Source of the DNA: JADJYF01 sp965278995
GTDB lineage: Bacteria; Pseudomonadota; Gammaproteobacteria; Ga0077536
Direction: 5' to 3'
DNA length: 64,000 bases
Assembly: GCA_965278995.1 (NCBI GenBank)
Contig: OZ257136.1
Location: 310,001-374,000, forward strand
Shown: positions 1-8,408 of the stretch, piece by piece
How positions within the stretch are numbered: position 1 is the first letter of the stretch
Layout: each line of letters opens with the position of its first letter
Translations under genes and position numbers: made by a program
The notes under the pieces: model-generated
Database searches by the model: none
What the model was told of the DNA's origin: nothing
The model's input: the letters and a program-made list of their open reading frames with translations, nothing else

Positions 1-1281
1 AGCGATAGGAATATTGAAACGATCGCGAAACGCTTTCAGTGCTTCTTCGCCCATCTTCTTGGCTTGATGCGTCATCATCTTGCCTTCGCCAGCCTCGCCC
101 ATGCCATAGCCCTTGACGGTTTTGCACAGGATCACGGTTGGCTGGCCGGTATGCGCGACGGCCTGTGCGTAGGCCGCATAGACCTTATGCGGGTCATGAC
201 CGCCGCGGCTCAGGCGCCAGATATCGTCGTCGCTCATGTTGGCGACCATGGCTTTCAATTCGGGATATTTGCCGAAGAAGTGTTCACGGACATAAGCGCC
301 GTTGAAGGCCTTGTACGCCTGATATTCGCCATCGACCGCTTCATCCATGCGTGAGACCAGCAGTCCCTTCTGATCGCGTGCCAGCAGGGCATCCCAACCT
401 GATCCCCAGATGACCTTGATCACGTTCCAGCCGGCGCCGCGGAAATCCGATTCGAGCTCCTGCACTATCTTGCCGTTGCCGCGAACCGGGCCATCGAGGC
501 GCTGTAGATTACAGTTGATGACGAAGACCAGATTGTCGAGTTTCTCACGCGAGGCCAGAGCGGCGGCGCCGAAAGCTTCCGGCTCGTCCATCTCGCCGTC
601 GCCCATGAAGGCCCACACTTTGCGTCGCGGCGCCGTGATCAGGCCTCGATTCTCCAGGTAGCGCATGAAGCGCGCCTGATAGATGGCCATGATTGGCCCC
701 AATCCCATCGACACCGTCGGAAACTGCCAGAACCCGGGCATCAGCCATGGATGCGGATAGGACGACAGTCCGTTGCCGTCGACTTCCTGACGGAAATTAT
801 TCAGCTGTTCTTCCGACAACAGGCCAAGCAGGAAGGCGCGGGCGTAAATGCCGGGCGCTGAATGGCCCTGGAAGAACACCATGTCACCGCCATGATCGGC
901 GCTCGGTGCATGCCAGAAATGGTTGTAACCGACTTCGTAGAGCGTCGCCGCGCTGGCATAGCTCGCAATGTGGCCACCGAGTTCGCTGTTCTTGCGATTC
1001 GCCTTGACTACCATCGCCATCGCATTCCAGCGATTGATCGAGCGGATGCGCCATTCGAGCGCCGGATCACCCGGGGTGTATTCCTCCTTGTGTGGCGGAA
1101 TCGTGTTGATGTAAGCCGTCTTGGCCGAGTACGGCAGGTTCACGCCGGAGCGCCGGGCTTTGTCGATGAGCCGTTCGAGCAGATAGTGACTCCGTTCGAC
1201 ACCTTCGGCGTCGATGACGGCGTCGAGCGCGTCCAGCCATTCCTGCGTTTCCTGCGGGTCGTGATCGGGTGCTGCGGCCAT
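1..1281 (-). CDS. aceE: Pyruvate dehydrogenase E1 component, N-terminal part (window edge)
   Basis: N-terminal 427 codons of the homodimeric pyruvate dehydrogenase E1 subunit, which uses thiamine diphosphate to decarboxylate pyruvate and acetylate the E2 lipoyl groups. The translation begins MAAAPDHDPQETQEW and contains typical AceE stretches: NTIPPHKEEYTPGD, GGHIASYASAATLYEVGYNHF, FMGDGEMDEPE (the ThDP/Mg site) and INCNLQRLDGPVRGNGKIVQ. It runs off the left edge, so the C-terminal half and any following aceF are not visible. The start at 1281 fits the family N-terminus. It is divergent from the aminopeptidase gene, with about 150 bp between the two starts. Family identification is secure. 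Confidence 0.97.
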   Translation of the reverse strand, partial: MAAAPDHDPQETQEWLDALDAVIDAEGVERSHYLLERLIDKARRSGVNLPYSAKTAYINTIPPHKEEYTPGDPALEWRIRSINRWNAMAMVVKANRKNSELGGHIASYASAATLYEVGYNHFWHAPSADHGGDMVFFQGHSAPGIYARAFLLGLLSEEQLNNFRQEVDGNGLSSYPHPWLMPGFWQFPTVSMGLGPIMAIYQARFMRYLENRGLITAPRRKVWAFMGDGEMDEPEAFGAAALASREKLDNLVFVINCNLQRLDGPVRGNGKIVQELESDFRGAGWNVIKVIWGSGWDALLARDQKGLLVSRMDEAVDGEYQAYKAFNGAYVREHFFGKYPELKAMVANMSDDDIWRLSRGGHDPHKVYAAYAQAVAHTGQPTVILCKTVKGYGMGEAGEGKMMTHQAKKMGEEALKAFRDRFNIPIA

Positions 1282-1429
1282 GGCGTATCAGGTTCCTCAT
1301 GCCAGCGCTTGCGCGATGGCTGCGTTTGCAGAGGCGAGTCTCGCCCTAGTGTAATGTATGAAACCCATCGATGGGACAGCAGCCATGGTTGCATCTCGAC
1401 GTGGGCAAGCTGACTGGCGGAATTGAACC

Positions 1430-2926
1430 ATGCAGGATCTCGGCATTCGAGTGATGGTCGGCGACGCCGATAGCGCGCGTATCGATCGCGCCGAGCACTG
1501 GCTGCTCGCCATCGGTTCTGATCTGAAACGCGCTGCCTGGCGCGCGCTGCCTTACGGCGACTTGCTGCATCGGCGCTGGCGCCAGCGAAGTGCGCGCACG
1601 CCGGTCACGCTGCTGTCGACCGAGATACCGAACGCTCGCGGTACGCGCGTCGTCGTGGTCGAGTTCAAACCGGAGATGTCTGCTTTTCAGCGTCTCGAGC
1701 TTGCCCGCAAGGCAATTGAAAGGATTGCCGAAGCCGATCCGCGCGATCTTGCCGTGAGCTGTGCAGGTTTTCTGCCGCCGGTGCAGGCGCTGATCAGTGA
1801 GGCGCTCGTCGCGGCAGCCGCGGCAGAGGCCTGTGCGATGCCGACCAGCAAAACGGCTCCGCCACCCGACTCACGCCTGCGCACGCTGCGACTTTTCGGG
1901 CAGGCTGGCAGCCAGGATTATCGTCGTACCCTGGCTGAAGCAGCCGGTAACGGACTCGCGCGACAGCTCAGTGTCCTGCCGCCGAACGAACTCTACCCCG
2001 GCAGCTATCGCACACGCATTGAAGCGCTTGCCGCCGAATGCGGCTGGGAAACGGAGTTTCTGGATCAGGCGAACCTGGCACGTCGCGGCGCTGGCGCATT
2101 TCTGGCAGTCGCGCAAGGCAATCCAGCGGCGGATGCCGGGATCCTGCGCGTGAGCTACGCCGGCAGCCCTCGTCGCCGCAGTCCGCGCCTGGCGTTGGTC
2201 GGCAAAGGCATCTGCTTCGATACCGGTGGGGTCAATCTCAAGTCCGCGCGGCACATGCTCGGCATGCACGAGGATATGCAAGGTAGCGCTGTGGCACTCG
2301 GCACGCTGCTCGCGCTAGCCCGGCTCGAGGTGGATTTCGGCGTCGACTGCTGGCTGGCGCTTGCCATGAATGCCATCGGGCCGCAAGCCTATAAGCCGAA
2401 CGATGTCGTCCGAGCGTTGAACGGTACCAGCATCGAGGTAGTGCACAGCGATGCCGAAGGACGCATGGTGCTCGCCGATACGTTGACGCTCGCGAGCCGC
2501 GCCAAACCGGCACTCGTCATCGACTATGCGACCTTGACGGGTGCCTGCATCCACGCCCTGGGCAAGTCTTATAGCGGCGTGTTCACCAATCGGGAAGCGC
2601 TGCATCCGCTGCTGCTGGCAGCAGGTCAGGCAAGCGGCGAGCGCGTATGGCCGTTTCCGCTGGACGAAGACTACGATCGCGCACTCGACAGCCCGGTGGC
2701 CGATATCCGTCAGTGCGCTGTGGAAGGCGAAGCCGACCACATCCTGGCGGCTCGTTTCCTGAGCCGGTTTGTGCCACGCGAAATGCCGTGGATCCATCTC
2801 GATCTTGGGGCAAGCAATGTCAAAGGCGGCCTTGCCCACATTCCAACCGACACGACCGGATTCGGCGTGCGCTACACGCTGAACCTCCTGTTCGACCAGC
2901 GCGTAATGGCGAATCTCCCACCTTGA
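1430..2926 (+). CDS. Leucyl aminopeptidase family (M17) metallopeptidase
   Basis: Cytosolic di-zinc aminopeptidase of the M17 family (498 aa). Residues matching the PepA active site are all present: K259 and D264 in GKGICFDTGG, K271, D282 in MHEDMQGSA, and D341, E343, R345 in HSDAEGR. These sit at a constant offset of 11 from E. coli PepA numbering as I recall it. The N-terminal domain (about 1-160) is divergent, and the C-terminus (HLDLGASNVKGG) differs from classic PepA, so it belongs to a PepA-like subgroup rather than clear PepA itself. It cleaves N-terminal residues from peptides; substrate preference is not predictable. The Shine-Dalgarno before ATG 1430 is weak (GGCGGAA). The gene is divergent from aceE and ends 8 bp from a convergent lipoprotein gene. 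Confidence 0.9.
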   Translation: MQDLGIRVMVGDADSARIDRAEHWLLAIGSDLKRAAWRALPYGDLLHRRWRQRSARTPVTLLSTEIPNARGTRVVVVEFKPEMSAFQRLELARKAIERIAEADPRDLAVSCAGFLPPVQALISEALVAAAAAEACAMPTSKTAPPPDSRLRTLRLFGQAGSQDYRRTLAEAAGNGLARQLSVLPPNELYPGSYRTRIEALAAECGWETEFLDQANLARRGAGAFLAVAQGNPAADAGILRVSYAGSPRRRSPRLALVGKGICFDTGGVNLKSARHMLGMHEDMQGSAVALGTLLALARLEVDFGVDCWLALAMNAIGPQAYKPNDVVRALNGTSIEVVHSDAEGRMVLADTLTLASRAKPALVIDYATLTGACIHALGKSYSGVFTNREALHPLLLAAGQASGERVWPFPLDEDYDRALDSPVADIRQCAVEGEADHILAARFLSRFVPREMPWIHLDLGASNVKGGLAHIPTDTTGFGVRYTLNLLFDQRVMANLPP

Positions 2927-2933
2927 GCTCGAA

Positions 2934-3539
2934 CTATTTTGCAGTTGCAGCCGGACACGGTTCGGCGCGTTCGCACTGCACGCCGTGCTGGTAGAGGAAC
3001 TGGATGAAGTTCGAACCCGGCACAAAGCGCTCGGGGAAACTCGGCGACTGCGGTCCGCGATCGATCTCGATCAAATAGCATTCGCGGCCGGCTTCGACGT
3101 CGCGGCAGGTGAATTCAAGTGGCCGCACGGCCCCTGAATTGACGGTTGCCCGATAACCTTCGGCAGTTTTTTCCCAGCTGCGGACGAAGCGTGTGCCGGC
3201 GCAGTCGCAGGCGAGATAGCGATCGGCATACTCGATCATCTTGCCGACCGTCATATTGGGTGTGTCCTCGCTGGTTCGCGGATTCACCAGATGTGCGCCG
3301 AGGAGATCGCGTGGCGTCGCCGTCAAATCGACAGCTACAGCGGCGGCCTCCGGTTCGTCATCGCCGAGCCCGGGCAGATTGGGCATCGAGACTTTGGGCA
3401 CGCTGACGTGACCGCACCCAGTCAACAGCACAGCGAGCAGCGCCGCCATGACCACGGATGGGCCACGCGCTCCGGTCGGAAGATTGGGGCGGAGCTTGCG
3501 TGCCGGCCTGCCGACCGGCGAATGGACTATGTCGTTCAT
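2934..3539 (-). CDS. Putative lipoprotein of unknown function
   Basis: 201-residue protein I do not recognise. A basic N-terminal region (KLRPNLPTGAR) precedes a hydrophobic stretch ending in the lipobox LLTGC (Cys about residue 42), so it is probably a lipoprotein. After a Pro-rich linker comes a compact domain with several cysteines (CDC, FTC, REC, VQC, EPC), which suggests disulfides in the periplasm. The C-terminal part carries YLIEIDRGPQSPSFPERF. The start at 3539 has a weak GGA ten bases upstream; a start at the later Met 31 would leave no charged n-region. It is the last gene of a five-gene minus-strand run behind two HAD phosphatases and a LOG-family enzyme. Confidence 0.7.
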   Translation of the reverse strand: MNDIVHSPVGRPARKLRPNLPTGARGPSVVMAALLAVLLTGCGHVSVPKVSMPNLPGLGDDEPEAAAVAVDLTATPRDLLGAHLVNPRTSEDTPNMTVGKMIEYADRYLACDCAGTRFVRSWEKTAEGYRATVNSGAVRPLEFTCRDVEAGRECYLIEIDRGPQSPSFPERFVPGSNFIQFLYQHGVQCERAEPCPAATAK

Positions 3540-3613
3540 GATATTCCGTAGTCGGCGCGTCCGGTTGGACGTGCGGGAGTCTATTCCATTGGCTATGGAC
3601 GCTGCTCGCAGCG

Positions 3614-4555
3614 TCAGGTTCCACGCCCTCGTGGCGATGGTTGGCGGCGCTTGCGCGGCGGAGCATCGGCTGGGGCAGGCGCATCGCGCATGTCACCGAG
3701 AAACTCGTGGCGTTCCTGTTCGAACAGGATGCGCGCAATGATCAGATCGAGAATCTTGTGCACGCGCTGCTCGAGTTTACGCCCGGCACCATAATCGGCC
3801 GGCGCATAGAAGTCGATGCGATTGGCGTCGACCAGTTCGCGGCAGACCTTGATGGCGTCCGCACTGCGAGGTTTGTGCACAGCGACGGCGAATCCACCGT
3901 AGTTCTTGACCACGGTCATGCAGGGAACGTCGGTCAAACCGTCGCCGACATACAGCATGTGCTGAAAAGGTATCGGTCGCGCGCCCTCCGGCATGTATTC
4001 GTTGATGGTCTCCAGCGCTTCCTCGCGACCCTTATTGATGCGAAACAGGTATTGGGTCTTGGCCGTATCGTTGATGACAACTGTCGGGAACCGCGCAGCC
4101 TCGTGGTGATCGAAATAATATTGTGAGGCATAAATGCGGGTGAAATGCCGCTTGATGCCGATGCCTTCGAGGATTTCGCTCAATCCCGCCGAGACGATGT
4201 AATGGCGTGTCTGCACGCTGCCGTGCGATTTCGCCGTGACGTAATCGTTGATCCTCTCGAACCAGGATTCGACGCCGGGGTAGTAGCGGATGCCGGAGGC
4301 AAGTTCGCGCAGCGCTTCGCGACTCAAGTGCGCTTTGTTCGATTCGATTTTCTCGACCAGCAGACGCATGTAGGTGAGGATGCTGTCGCCGCCGGTCCGT
4401 TTGACCTCGGCATTCACTTCGGCCCAGAACGCTTCACCCGAGATGCCGAGTTGCGGCAGCACGGTGTATTCCTGCATCGGCTGCGGTGTCAGCGTACCGT
4501 CGAAGTCATAGACGATGGCGAGGACATTGCGATGGTAGTGATCTTTCCGCGGCAT
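3614..4555 (-). CDS. HAD-family hydrolase (phosphatase)
   Basis: 313-residue haloacid-dehalogenase-superfamily protein, probably a cytosolic phosphatase. Motif I is YDFDGTLTP (D17 nucleophile, D19 acid/base), motif II lies at YIVSAGLSE and motif IV at YVGDGLTDVP. A long insert between motifs I and II forms a helical cap with PGVESWFERI. The C-terminal tail is charged and Pro/Arg rich. It resembles the phosphoserine-phosphatase-like branch of the superfamily, but the substrate cannot be read from the sequence. A GAGGA ribosome site lies 8 bases before ATG 4555. It starts 9 bp after the stop of the upstream HAD gene, so the two are very likely cotranscribed. Confidence 0.88.
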   Translation of the reverse strand: MPRKDHYHRNVLAIVYDFDGTLTPQPMQEYTVLPQLGISGEAFWAEVNAEVKRTGGDSILTYMRLLVEKIESNKAHLSREALRELASGIRYYPGVESWFERINDYVTAKSHGSVQTRHYIVSAGLSEILEGIGIKRHFTRIYASQYYFDHHEAARFPTVVINDTAKTQYLFRINKGREEALETINEYMPEGARPIPFQHMLYVGDGLTDVPCMTVVKNYGGFAVAVHKPRSADAIKVCRELVDANRIDFYAPADYGAGRKLEQRVHKILDLIIARILFEQERHEFLGDMRDAPAPADAPPRKRRQPSPRGRGT

Positions 4556-4564
4556 CGCCGATCC

Positions 4565-5251
4565 TCAGTGACCGCCTGATTCCTCGAACATGCGGAGTAC
4601 CACGCGCGCCGCGTCGCGAGTGGTGGGCAGCACGTAGTCAGCCAGTGCCGCGACTTCCTGCGTTGGCTGGTGCAGATCGGGCACCATGATGGTCAGCATG
4701 TTTGCAGCGGCCGCAGCTCGCACACCGACAGCGGAATCTTCCAGTGCAACGCAGGCTGTCGGCGCCACGCCGATAGCTGCTGCCGCGCGCAGAAAGATGT
4801 CCGGTGCCGGCTTGCCGTTCTCGACTTCGTTGCCGGCAACGATCACATCGATATAGCGGGCGAGGCCGGCGAGCGCGAGCGATCTCTCGGCCTGGGCGCG
4901 CTCGGTCGATGTCGCCACGCCGAATGGGATTGCGCGTGCGCGCAGCGACTCAAGCAATTCGGCAATGCCAGGTTGCGCCGGCACACCGTGCGCGTCGGTA
5001 TGCGCAGTCCAGATGCGACGAAAGTGCTCGCGGAACGCGGCCAGCGGAAACTGCGGCCCCATGCTGTCGACGACGGCCGCTTCGACCGCGCGTGGCGGCA
5101 GCCCCATCCACATGACATAGGTTTCGTCGCTCAGATGATGGCCGACATCGCGCGCGGCAGCCTGGGCCGCCATGCGGAACAGCGGCTCGGAATCGATCAG
5201 GATGCCGTCCATATCGAACACCACACCTGCGCGCTGCGACGATCGCATCAA
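4565..5251 (-). CDS. HAD-IA sugar-phosphate phosphatase (HxpB/YniC-like)
   Basis: 228-residue HAD subfamily IA hydrolase of the beta-phosphoglucomutase/hexitol phosphatase type. Motif I is VFDMDGILIDSEP (D13, D15), motif II GVATSTE, motif III lysine in NGKPAPDIF, and motif IV LEDSAVG. The WMGLPP segment in the cap resembles E. coli YniC (HxpB), which dephosphorylates 2-deoxyglucose-6-phosphate and hexitol phosphates, but phosphoglycolate or related phosphatases share the same layout. Its start overlaps the stop of the upstream LOG-family gene by 4 bp (ATGA type), showing translational coupling. Confidence 0.88.
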   Translation of the reverse strand: MMRSSQRAGVVFDMDGILIDSEPLFRMAAQAAARDVGHHLSDETYVMWMGLPPRAVEAAVVDSMGPQFPLAAFREHFRRIWTAHTDAHGVPAQPGIAELLESLRARAIPFGVATSTERAQAERSLALAGLARYIDVIVAGNEVENGKPAPDIFLRAAAAIGVAPTACVALEDSAVGVRAAAAANMLTIMVPDLHQPTQEVAALADYVLPTTRDAARVVLRMFEESGGH

Positions 5252-5796
5252 GCCGTGCCGGCTTCGAGCAGACCGTCAAGCAGCTGAACAGGGTCGGTAT
5301 TGACAATCAACTGTGCGATATCTGACGCGCTGACGAAACCTTCGGCGACGCAATGCGCGAGCAGAGCCTGCCATGGCGCGAAGAACCCGGCGACGTTCAG
5401 CAGTCCGATAGGCTGACGGAGCTGGCGCAATTGGCGCCAGGCGATGACTTCGAGGAGTTCGTCGAACGTACCGATGCCGCCGGGCAGTGCAACGAAGGCG
5501 TCCGATCGTTCGATCATGAGCGACTTGCGTTCAAACAGGTCGTCGACCAGCACGCATTCCGTCAAGCCCTCATGCAACACTTCGCGGTCACTCAGAAAAT
5601 CAGGGATGACGCCGACCACCGTTCCGCCGGCCTGCAGCGCGGCATCGGCGAGGGCGCCCATGAGGCCGACTCGTCCACCGCCATAGACCAGCGTCATCTC
5701 GCGACGCGCGAGTTCGCGGCCGAAAGCGCGCGTGGCATCGAGGTATTCCTTGCGCGCGCCGTCACGCGAACCACAGAACACGCAGACTGAATACAT
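5248..5796 (-). CDS. LOG-family protein (cytokinin-type nucleoside 5'-monophosphate phosphoribohydrolase)
   Basis: 182-residue Rossmann-fold protein of the LOG/TIGR00730 family, which releases free bases such as cytokinins from nucleoside 5'-monophosphates, or cleaves AMP-like nucleotides. It starts YSVCVFCGSRDG, has the glycine motif VYGGGRVGLMG (37-47) and the family signature PGGIGTFDE (105-113) with catalytic Glu113. Length is normal. It overlaps the following HAD phosphatase gene by 4 bp and begins 3 bp after the stop of the small exported protein. The physiological substrate is unknown; in bacteria these enzymes mostly act in nucleotide turnover. Confidence 0.92.
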   Translation of the reverse strand: MYSVCVFCGSRDGARKEYLDATRAFGRELARREMTLVYGGGRVGLMGALADAALQAGGTVVGVIPDFLSDREVLHEGLTECVLVDDLFERKSLMIERSDAFVALPGGIGTFDELLEVIAWRQLRQLRQPIGLLNVAGFFAPWQALLAHCVAEGFVSASDIAQLIVNTDPVQLLDGLLEAGTA

Positions 5797-5799
5797 CGC

Positions 5800-6411
5800 T
5801 CAGTTGGTCATCCAGACCAGGGTCGCGTTCTTGACCGTCCAGCCGGCAGGGTCAAGGACCAGATGGACCAGACGCCCTGTACCGCACTCGGCGCCGCATT
5901 GGTGTTCGAGATAGACGAGCGCGTGATTGCCGGTATCGTCGAAGCCGACGTGCGACAATCGCAGCAGTCCTGCGGCGCCGGGGAAACGTGCGAAGAACTG
6001 TGTCCAGCCTGCGCTTGGCTCATTGCTTCCGAACAGCTCAGCCAGCGCTTTCACGCCCAGCATCTGATAAGTCACCTTGAGATTGAGCGCGCGGTCCAGT
6101 GTATCGAGTCGTGCGTTGCGTCGCGCCCAGTCGGTGAACGTCGATGGCGGTACAGCCAGTTCGGCAATTGCCGCAGCGCCGCGTTCGGCATCGCCAGCCA
6201 GCGCGGCTGGGTCGCCGCTGGTGCGCTCTGCAATCACTATCATGCCGGCACCGGCATCGAGCCCGTGATTGATGACGGCCGAATAGATTGCCGCTTCGCG
6301 CTCGCTGATGGCGGTATCGGACGCAGCGGCGGCCACGCCGGCGACAGCGAGGCCAATCACGACCAGGAAACGCAACAACAACGAGCGGGGCGAGATGCGC
6401 ATGGCGCCCAT
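5800..6411 (-). CDS. Exported protein of unknown function
   Basis: About 203 residues, no family recognised. The N-terminus has a basic stretch (MRISPRSLLLR) and a hydrophobic segment ending VAGVAAAAS, a typical Sec signal peptide, so the mature protein is probably periplasmic. The rest is mostly helical. The last 45 residues contain HQCGAECGTGRLVHLVLD with two cysteines and end in WTVKNATLVWMTN, which looks like a beta-rich tail. I chose ATG 6411 (alternative ATG 6402); the frame is open further upstream but those starts would place the signal peptide internally. It is the first gene of the minus-strand run that continues with the LOG-family enzyme 3 bp later. Confidence 0.72.
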   Translation of the reverse strand: MGAMRISPRSLLLRFLVVIGLAVAGVAAAASDTAISEREAAIYSAVINHGLDAGAGMIVIAERTSGDPAALAGDAERGAAAIAELAVPPSTFTDWARRNARLDTLDRALNLKVTYQMLGVKALAELFGSNEPSAGWTQFFARFPGAAGLLRLSHVGFDDTGNHALVYLEHQCGAECGTGRLVHLVLDPAGWTVKNATLVWMTN

Positions 6412-6560
6412 CTTACCGAAAGCTGACCGGATCGTGCGCATTGAGTCGCACCCGCCATCCCGTGCATGATCGCGGGCCGCGTCGGCCCGCGGTAGGGTGG
6501 CGATCGCCGGGCACAAGGCCAGCGACCACGACCCGCAATCAGGGCCCAGAAATAAAGCCC

Positions 6561-6583
6561 GAATATCAGGCCAGAATATCAGG
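6561..6583 (+). repeat. Direct repeat GAATATCAGG x2 overlapping a ribosome site
   Basis: Two copies of GAATATCAGG (6561-6570 and 6574-6583) lie 13 bp apart, immediately before ATG 6592. The second copy runs into the AGGAG Shine-Dalgarno (6581-6585). A duplicated element at this place could be an operator or a translational control site for the exported hydratase-like gene. It could equally be a small replication slippage. Confidence 0.5.
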
Positions 6584-6591
6584 AGACCAGC

Positions 6592-7449
6592 ATGCGAGGA
6601 GGGCTGAAGCGTCTGACCGCGATCGCGGCGCTATGTGCGGTATTGACCGGTTTCCGTGTCACCGCTGCCGACGTCGCGTCAGAGAACTGGGCCGATATCG
6701 TTGTCATCGAACTCGCCCAAGGCCGCCCGATGCCGGCATTATCGAGCTACGATCCCGACTTCTCCCTCGACGCAGCCTATGCGGTGCAACGCGCGCTGGT
6801 CGAGCGCCTGTACGGCAATCGTGCCATCGGCGGCTACAAGGCCGGTTTCACCAGCAAAGCAGCGCAGCTCAAATATTATCTGCGCGCGCCGGTCTCGGGC
6901 GTTCTGCCGGGCGACGGTCGACTCAGCGATGGCGCTATTGTCGATCTGGCGAAATTCAAAAAGCTGATGATTGAAGTGGAAATCGGCTTCATCCTTCGCT
7001 CGCCGATACGCCGACCGATGAAATCAATCGCGGATCTGAAAACCTACGTCAGCAGCGCCGTGCCCGCGATCGAACTGCCCGACCTCAATTATGAAAAACC
7101 GCACAACCTGATTGGCCTCGATATCGTCGCAACGAACGTCGCGGCTCGCTCCTATATAGTCGGCAAGCCGCTGGCGTTGCGCGACCTCGGCGAGGTCAAT
7201 GGTTTCAAGATCAACCTGACGCACGATGGCAAGTCCATCGACCAGGGGCTGGCGACGAATGCGCTTGGCAATCAGCTCGAAGCGCTGCGCTGGCTGGTCA
7301 ATCACCTGCTCGAGCGGGGCTATCCGCTGGATCCGGGGCAGGTGCTGATCACCGGTGTGCTCGGCAAGATCAATCCTGGTCTGCCCGGCCACTATCGGGC
7401 CGAATTCGGGCCCCGTTCGACGATCGAGTTCGACGTCAAGGCGCCATGA
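6592..7449 (+). CDS. 2-keto-4-pentenoate hydratase/fumarylacetoacetase-fold protein with signal peptide
   Basis: 285 residues resembling MhpD/HpcG-type hydratases, which add water to 2-hydroxypentadienoate-type intermediates of aromatic degradation. Family motifs: GGYKAGFTSKA (80-90) and the metal-binding glutamates E128 and E130 in IEVEIGF and E161 in AIELPDL, matching E106, E108 and E139 of MhpD as I recall. Unusually, residues 1-26 form a clear Sec signal peptide (MRGGLKRL, then a hydrophobic core, then VTAAD), so the enzyme should act in the periplasm, where this family is not expected. AGGAG lies 6 bases before ATG 6592. It is not part of a recognisable aromatic cluster and is convergent with ppsR (15 bp gap). 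Family sure; substrate unknown. Confidence 0.82.
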   Translation: MRGGLKRLTAIAALCAVLTGFRVTAADVASENWADIVVIELAQGRPMPALSSYDPDFSLDAAYAVQRALVERLYGNRAIGGYKAGFTSKAAQLKYYLRAPVSGVLPGDGRLSDGAIVDLAKFKKLMIEVEIGFILRSPIRRPMKSIADLKTYVSSAVPAIELPDLNYEKPHNLIGLDIVATNVAARSYIVGKPLALRDLGEVNGFKINLTHDGKSIDQGLATNALGNQLEALRWLVNHLLERGYPLDPGQVLITGVLGKINPGLPGHYRAEFGPRSTIEFDVKAP

Positions 7450-7464
7450 TGTGGTCTGCGCTGC

Positions 7465-8274
7465 TCAATGCAGGCCCATGTCGCGGACCACGGTGGCGGC
7501 GATTTCTTCGATCGATACAGTCGTCGTATCGATGAACTGGATATTCTCGGCTTTGAACATCGCTTCGGCTTTGGCCAGTTCGCTGCGACACTGAACGAGC
7601 GTCGAATAATTGCCATGCGGGCGGCGCTCGCGCCGGATGCGGCTGAGCTGTTCCGGCACGATGGTCAAGCCGTACAGCTTGTCGCGACACGGCCGCAGCA
7701 CGGCTGGCAGCTTGGTTTCCGTGAAGTCGTCATCGGTTAACGGATAGTTCGCCGCTTTCAGCGAATAGTGCATCGCCAGATACAGGCAGGTCGGCGTCTT
7801 GCCGCAACGCGACACGCCGAGCAGGACGATATCGGCTTCGTTCAAATCACGCGGCGCGAGGCCGTCATCGTGCCCCAGGGTGAAATTCAGGGCGTGCACG
7901 CGACGCTCGTAGGCATGCGCGTCACCGATGCCGTGCATGCGCCCGGCCGTATGCGAGGATTCTGTTTCCAGCGCGGCTTCCAGCGGCTCGATGAACGTGC
8001 CGAACAAGTCGAATACATAGGGACTGCTGCCGGCAATGATCTTCTGCATCAACGGGTCGGTTAGCGTACTGAAGACGAGCGGCGCGGCGCCGCCATCCTC
8101 GTCGATGGTGCGGCGGATGGTCGCCACGGCACCGCGCGCAGCCAACTCGTTGGACACGAACGGGATGTTGGTGCGTTTGAATTCGATGTCGGGAAACTGG
8201 GTGAGCAGGCTGGAACCCAGCATTTCAGCCGTGATGCCGGTCCGGTCCGAAATAAAAAATACGCGGCGTTTCAT
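7465..8274 (-). CDS. ppsR: PEP synthase regulatory protein (bifunctional kinase/pyrophosphorylase)
   Basis: 269-residue DUF299-family protein that phosphorylates PEP synthase with ADP and removes the phosphate with Pi, switching gluconeogenic PEP synthesis off and on. The N-terminus FFISDRTGITAE and the P-loop GVSRCGKT (153-160) are diagnostic. It is divergent from ppsA with about 130 bp between the starts, the usual arrangement in gammaproteobacteria, which supports PpsR rather than the PPDK regulator of the same family. Start ATG 8274 matches the family N-terminus (MKRRVFFISDRTG). Confidence 0.96.
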   Translation of the reverse strand: MKRRVFFISDRTGITAEMLGSSLLTQFPDIEFKRTNIPFVSNELAARGAVATIRRTIDEDGGAAPLVFSTLTDPLMQKIIAGSSPYVFDLFGTFIEPLEAALETESSHTAGRMHGIGDAHAYERRVHALNFTLGHDDGLAPRDLNEADIVLLGVSRCGKTPTCLYLAMHYSLKAANYPLTDDDFTETKLPAVLRPCRDKLYGLTIVPEQLSRIRRERRPHGNYSTLVQCRSELAKAEAMFKAENIQFIDTTTVSIEEIAATVVRDMGLH

Positions 8275-8408
8275 AGGGTTCTGTGAGCTGCGGGAGTCGG
8301 GTACAATCTTTCGTCTACCGGCGGTGGCGCCGGCGTCAAGTCGTCAGGCGCGGGCGGGTGAGGGGGCCGGTAGCTGCCTGCAGGTTGGCTTCACTACGTA
8401 GGACATTC

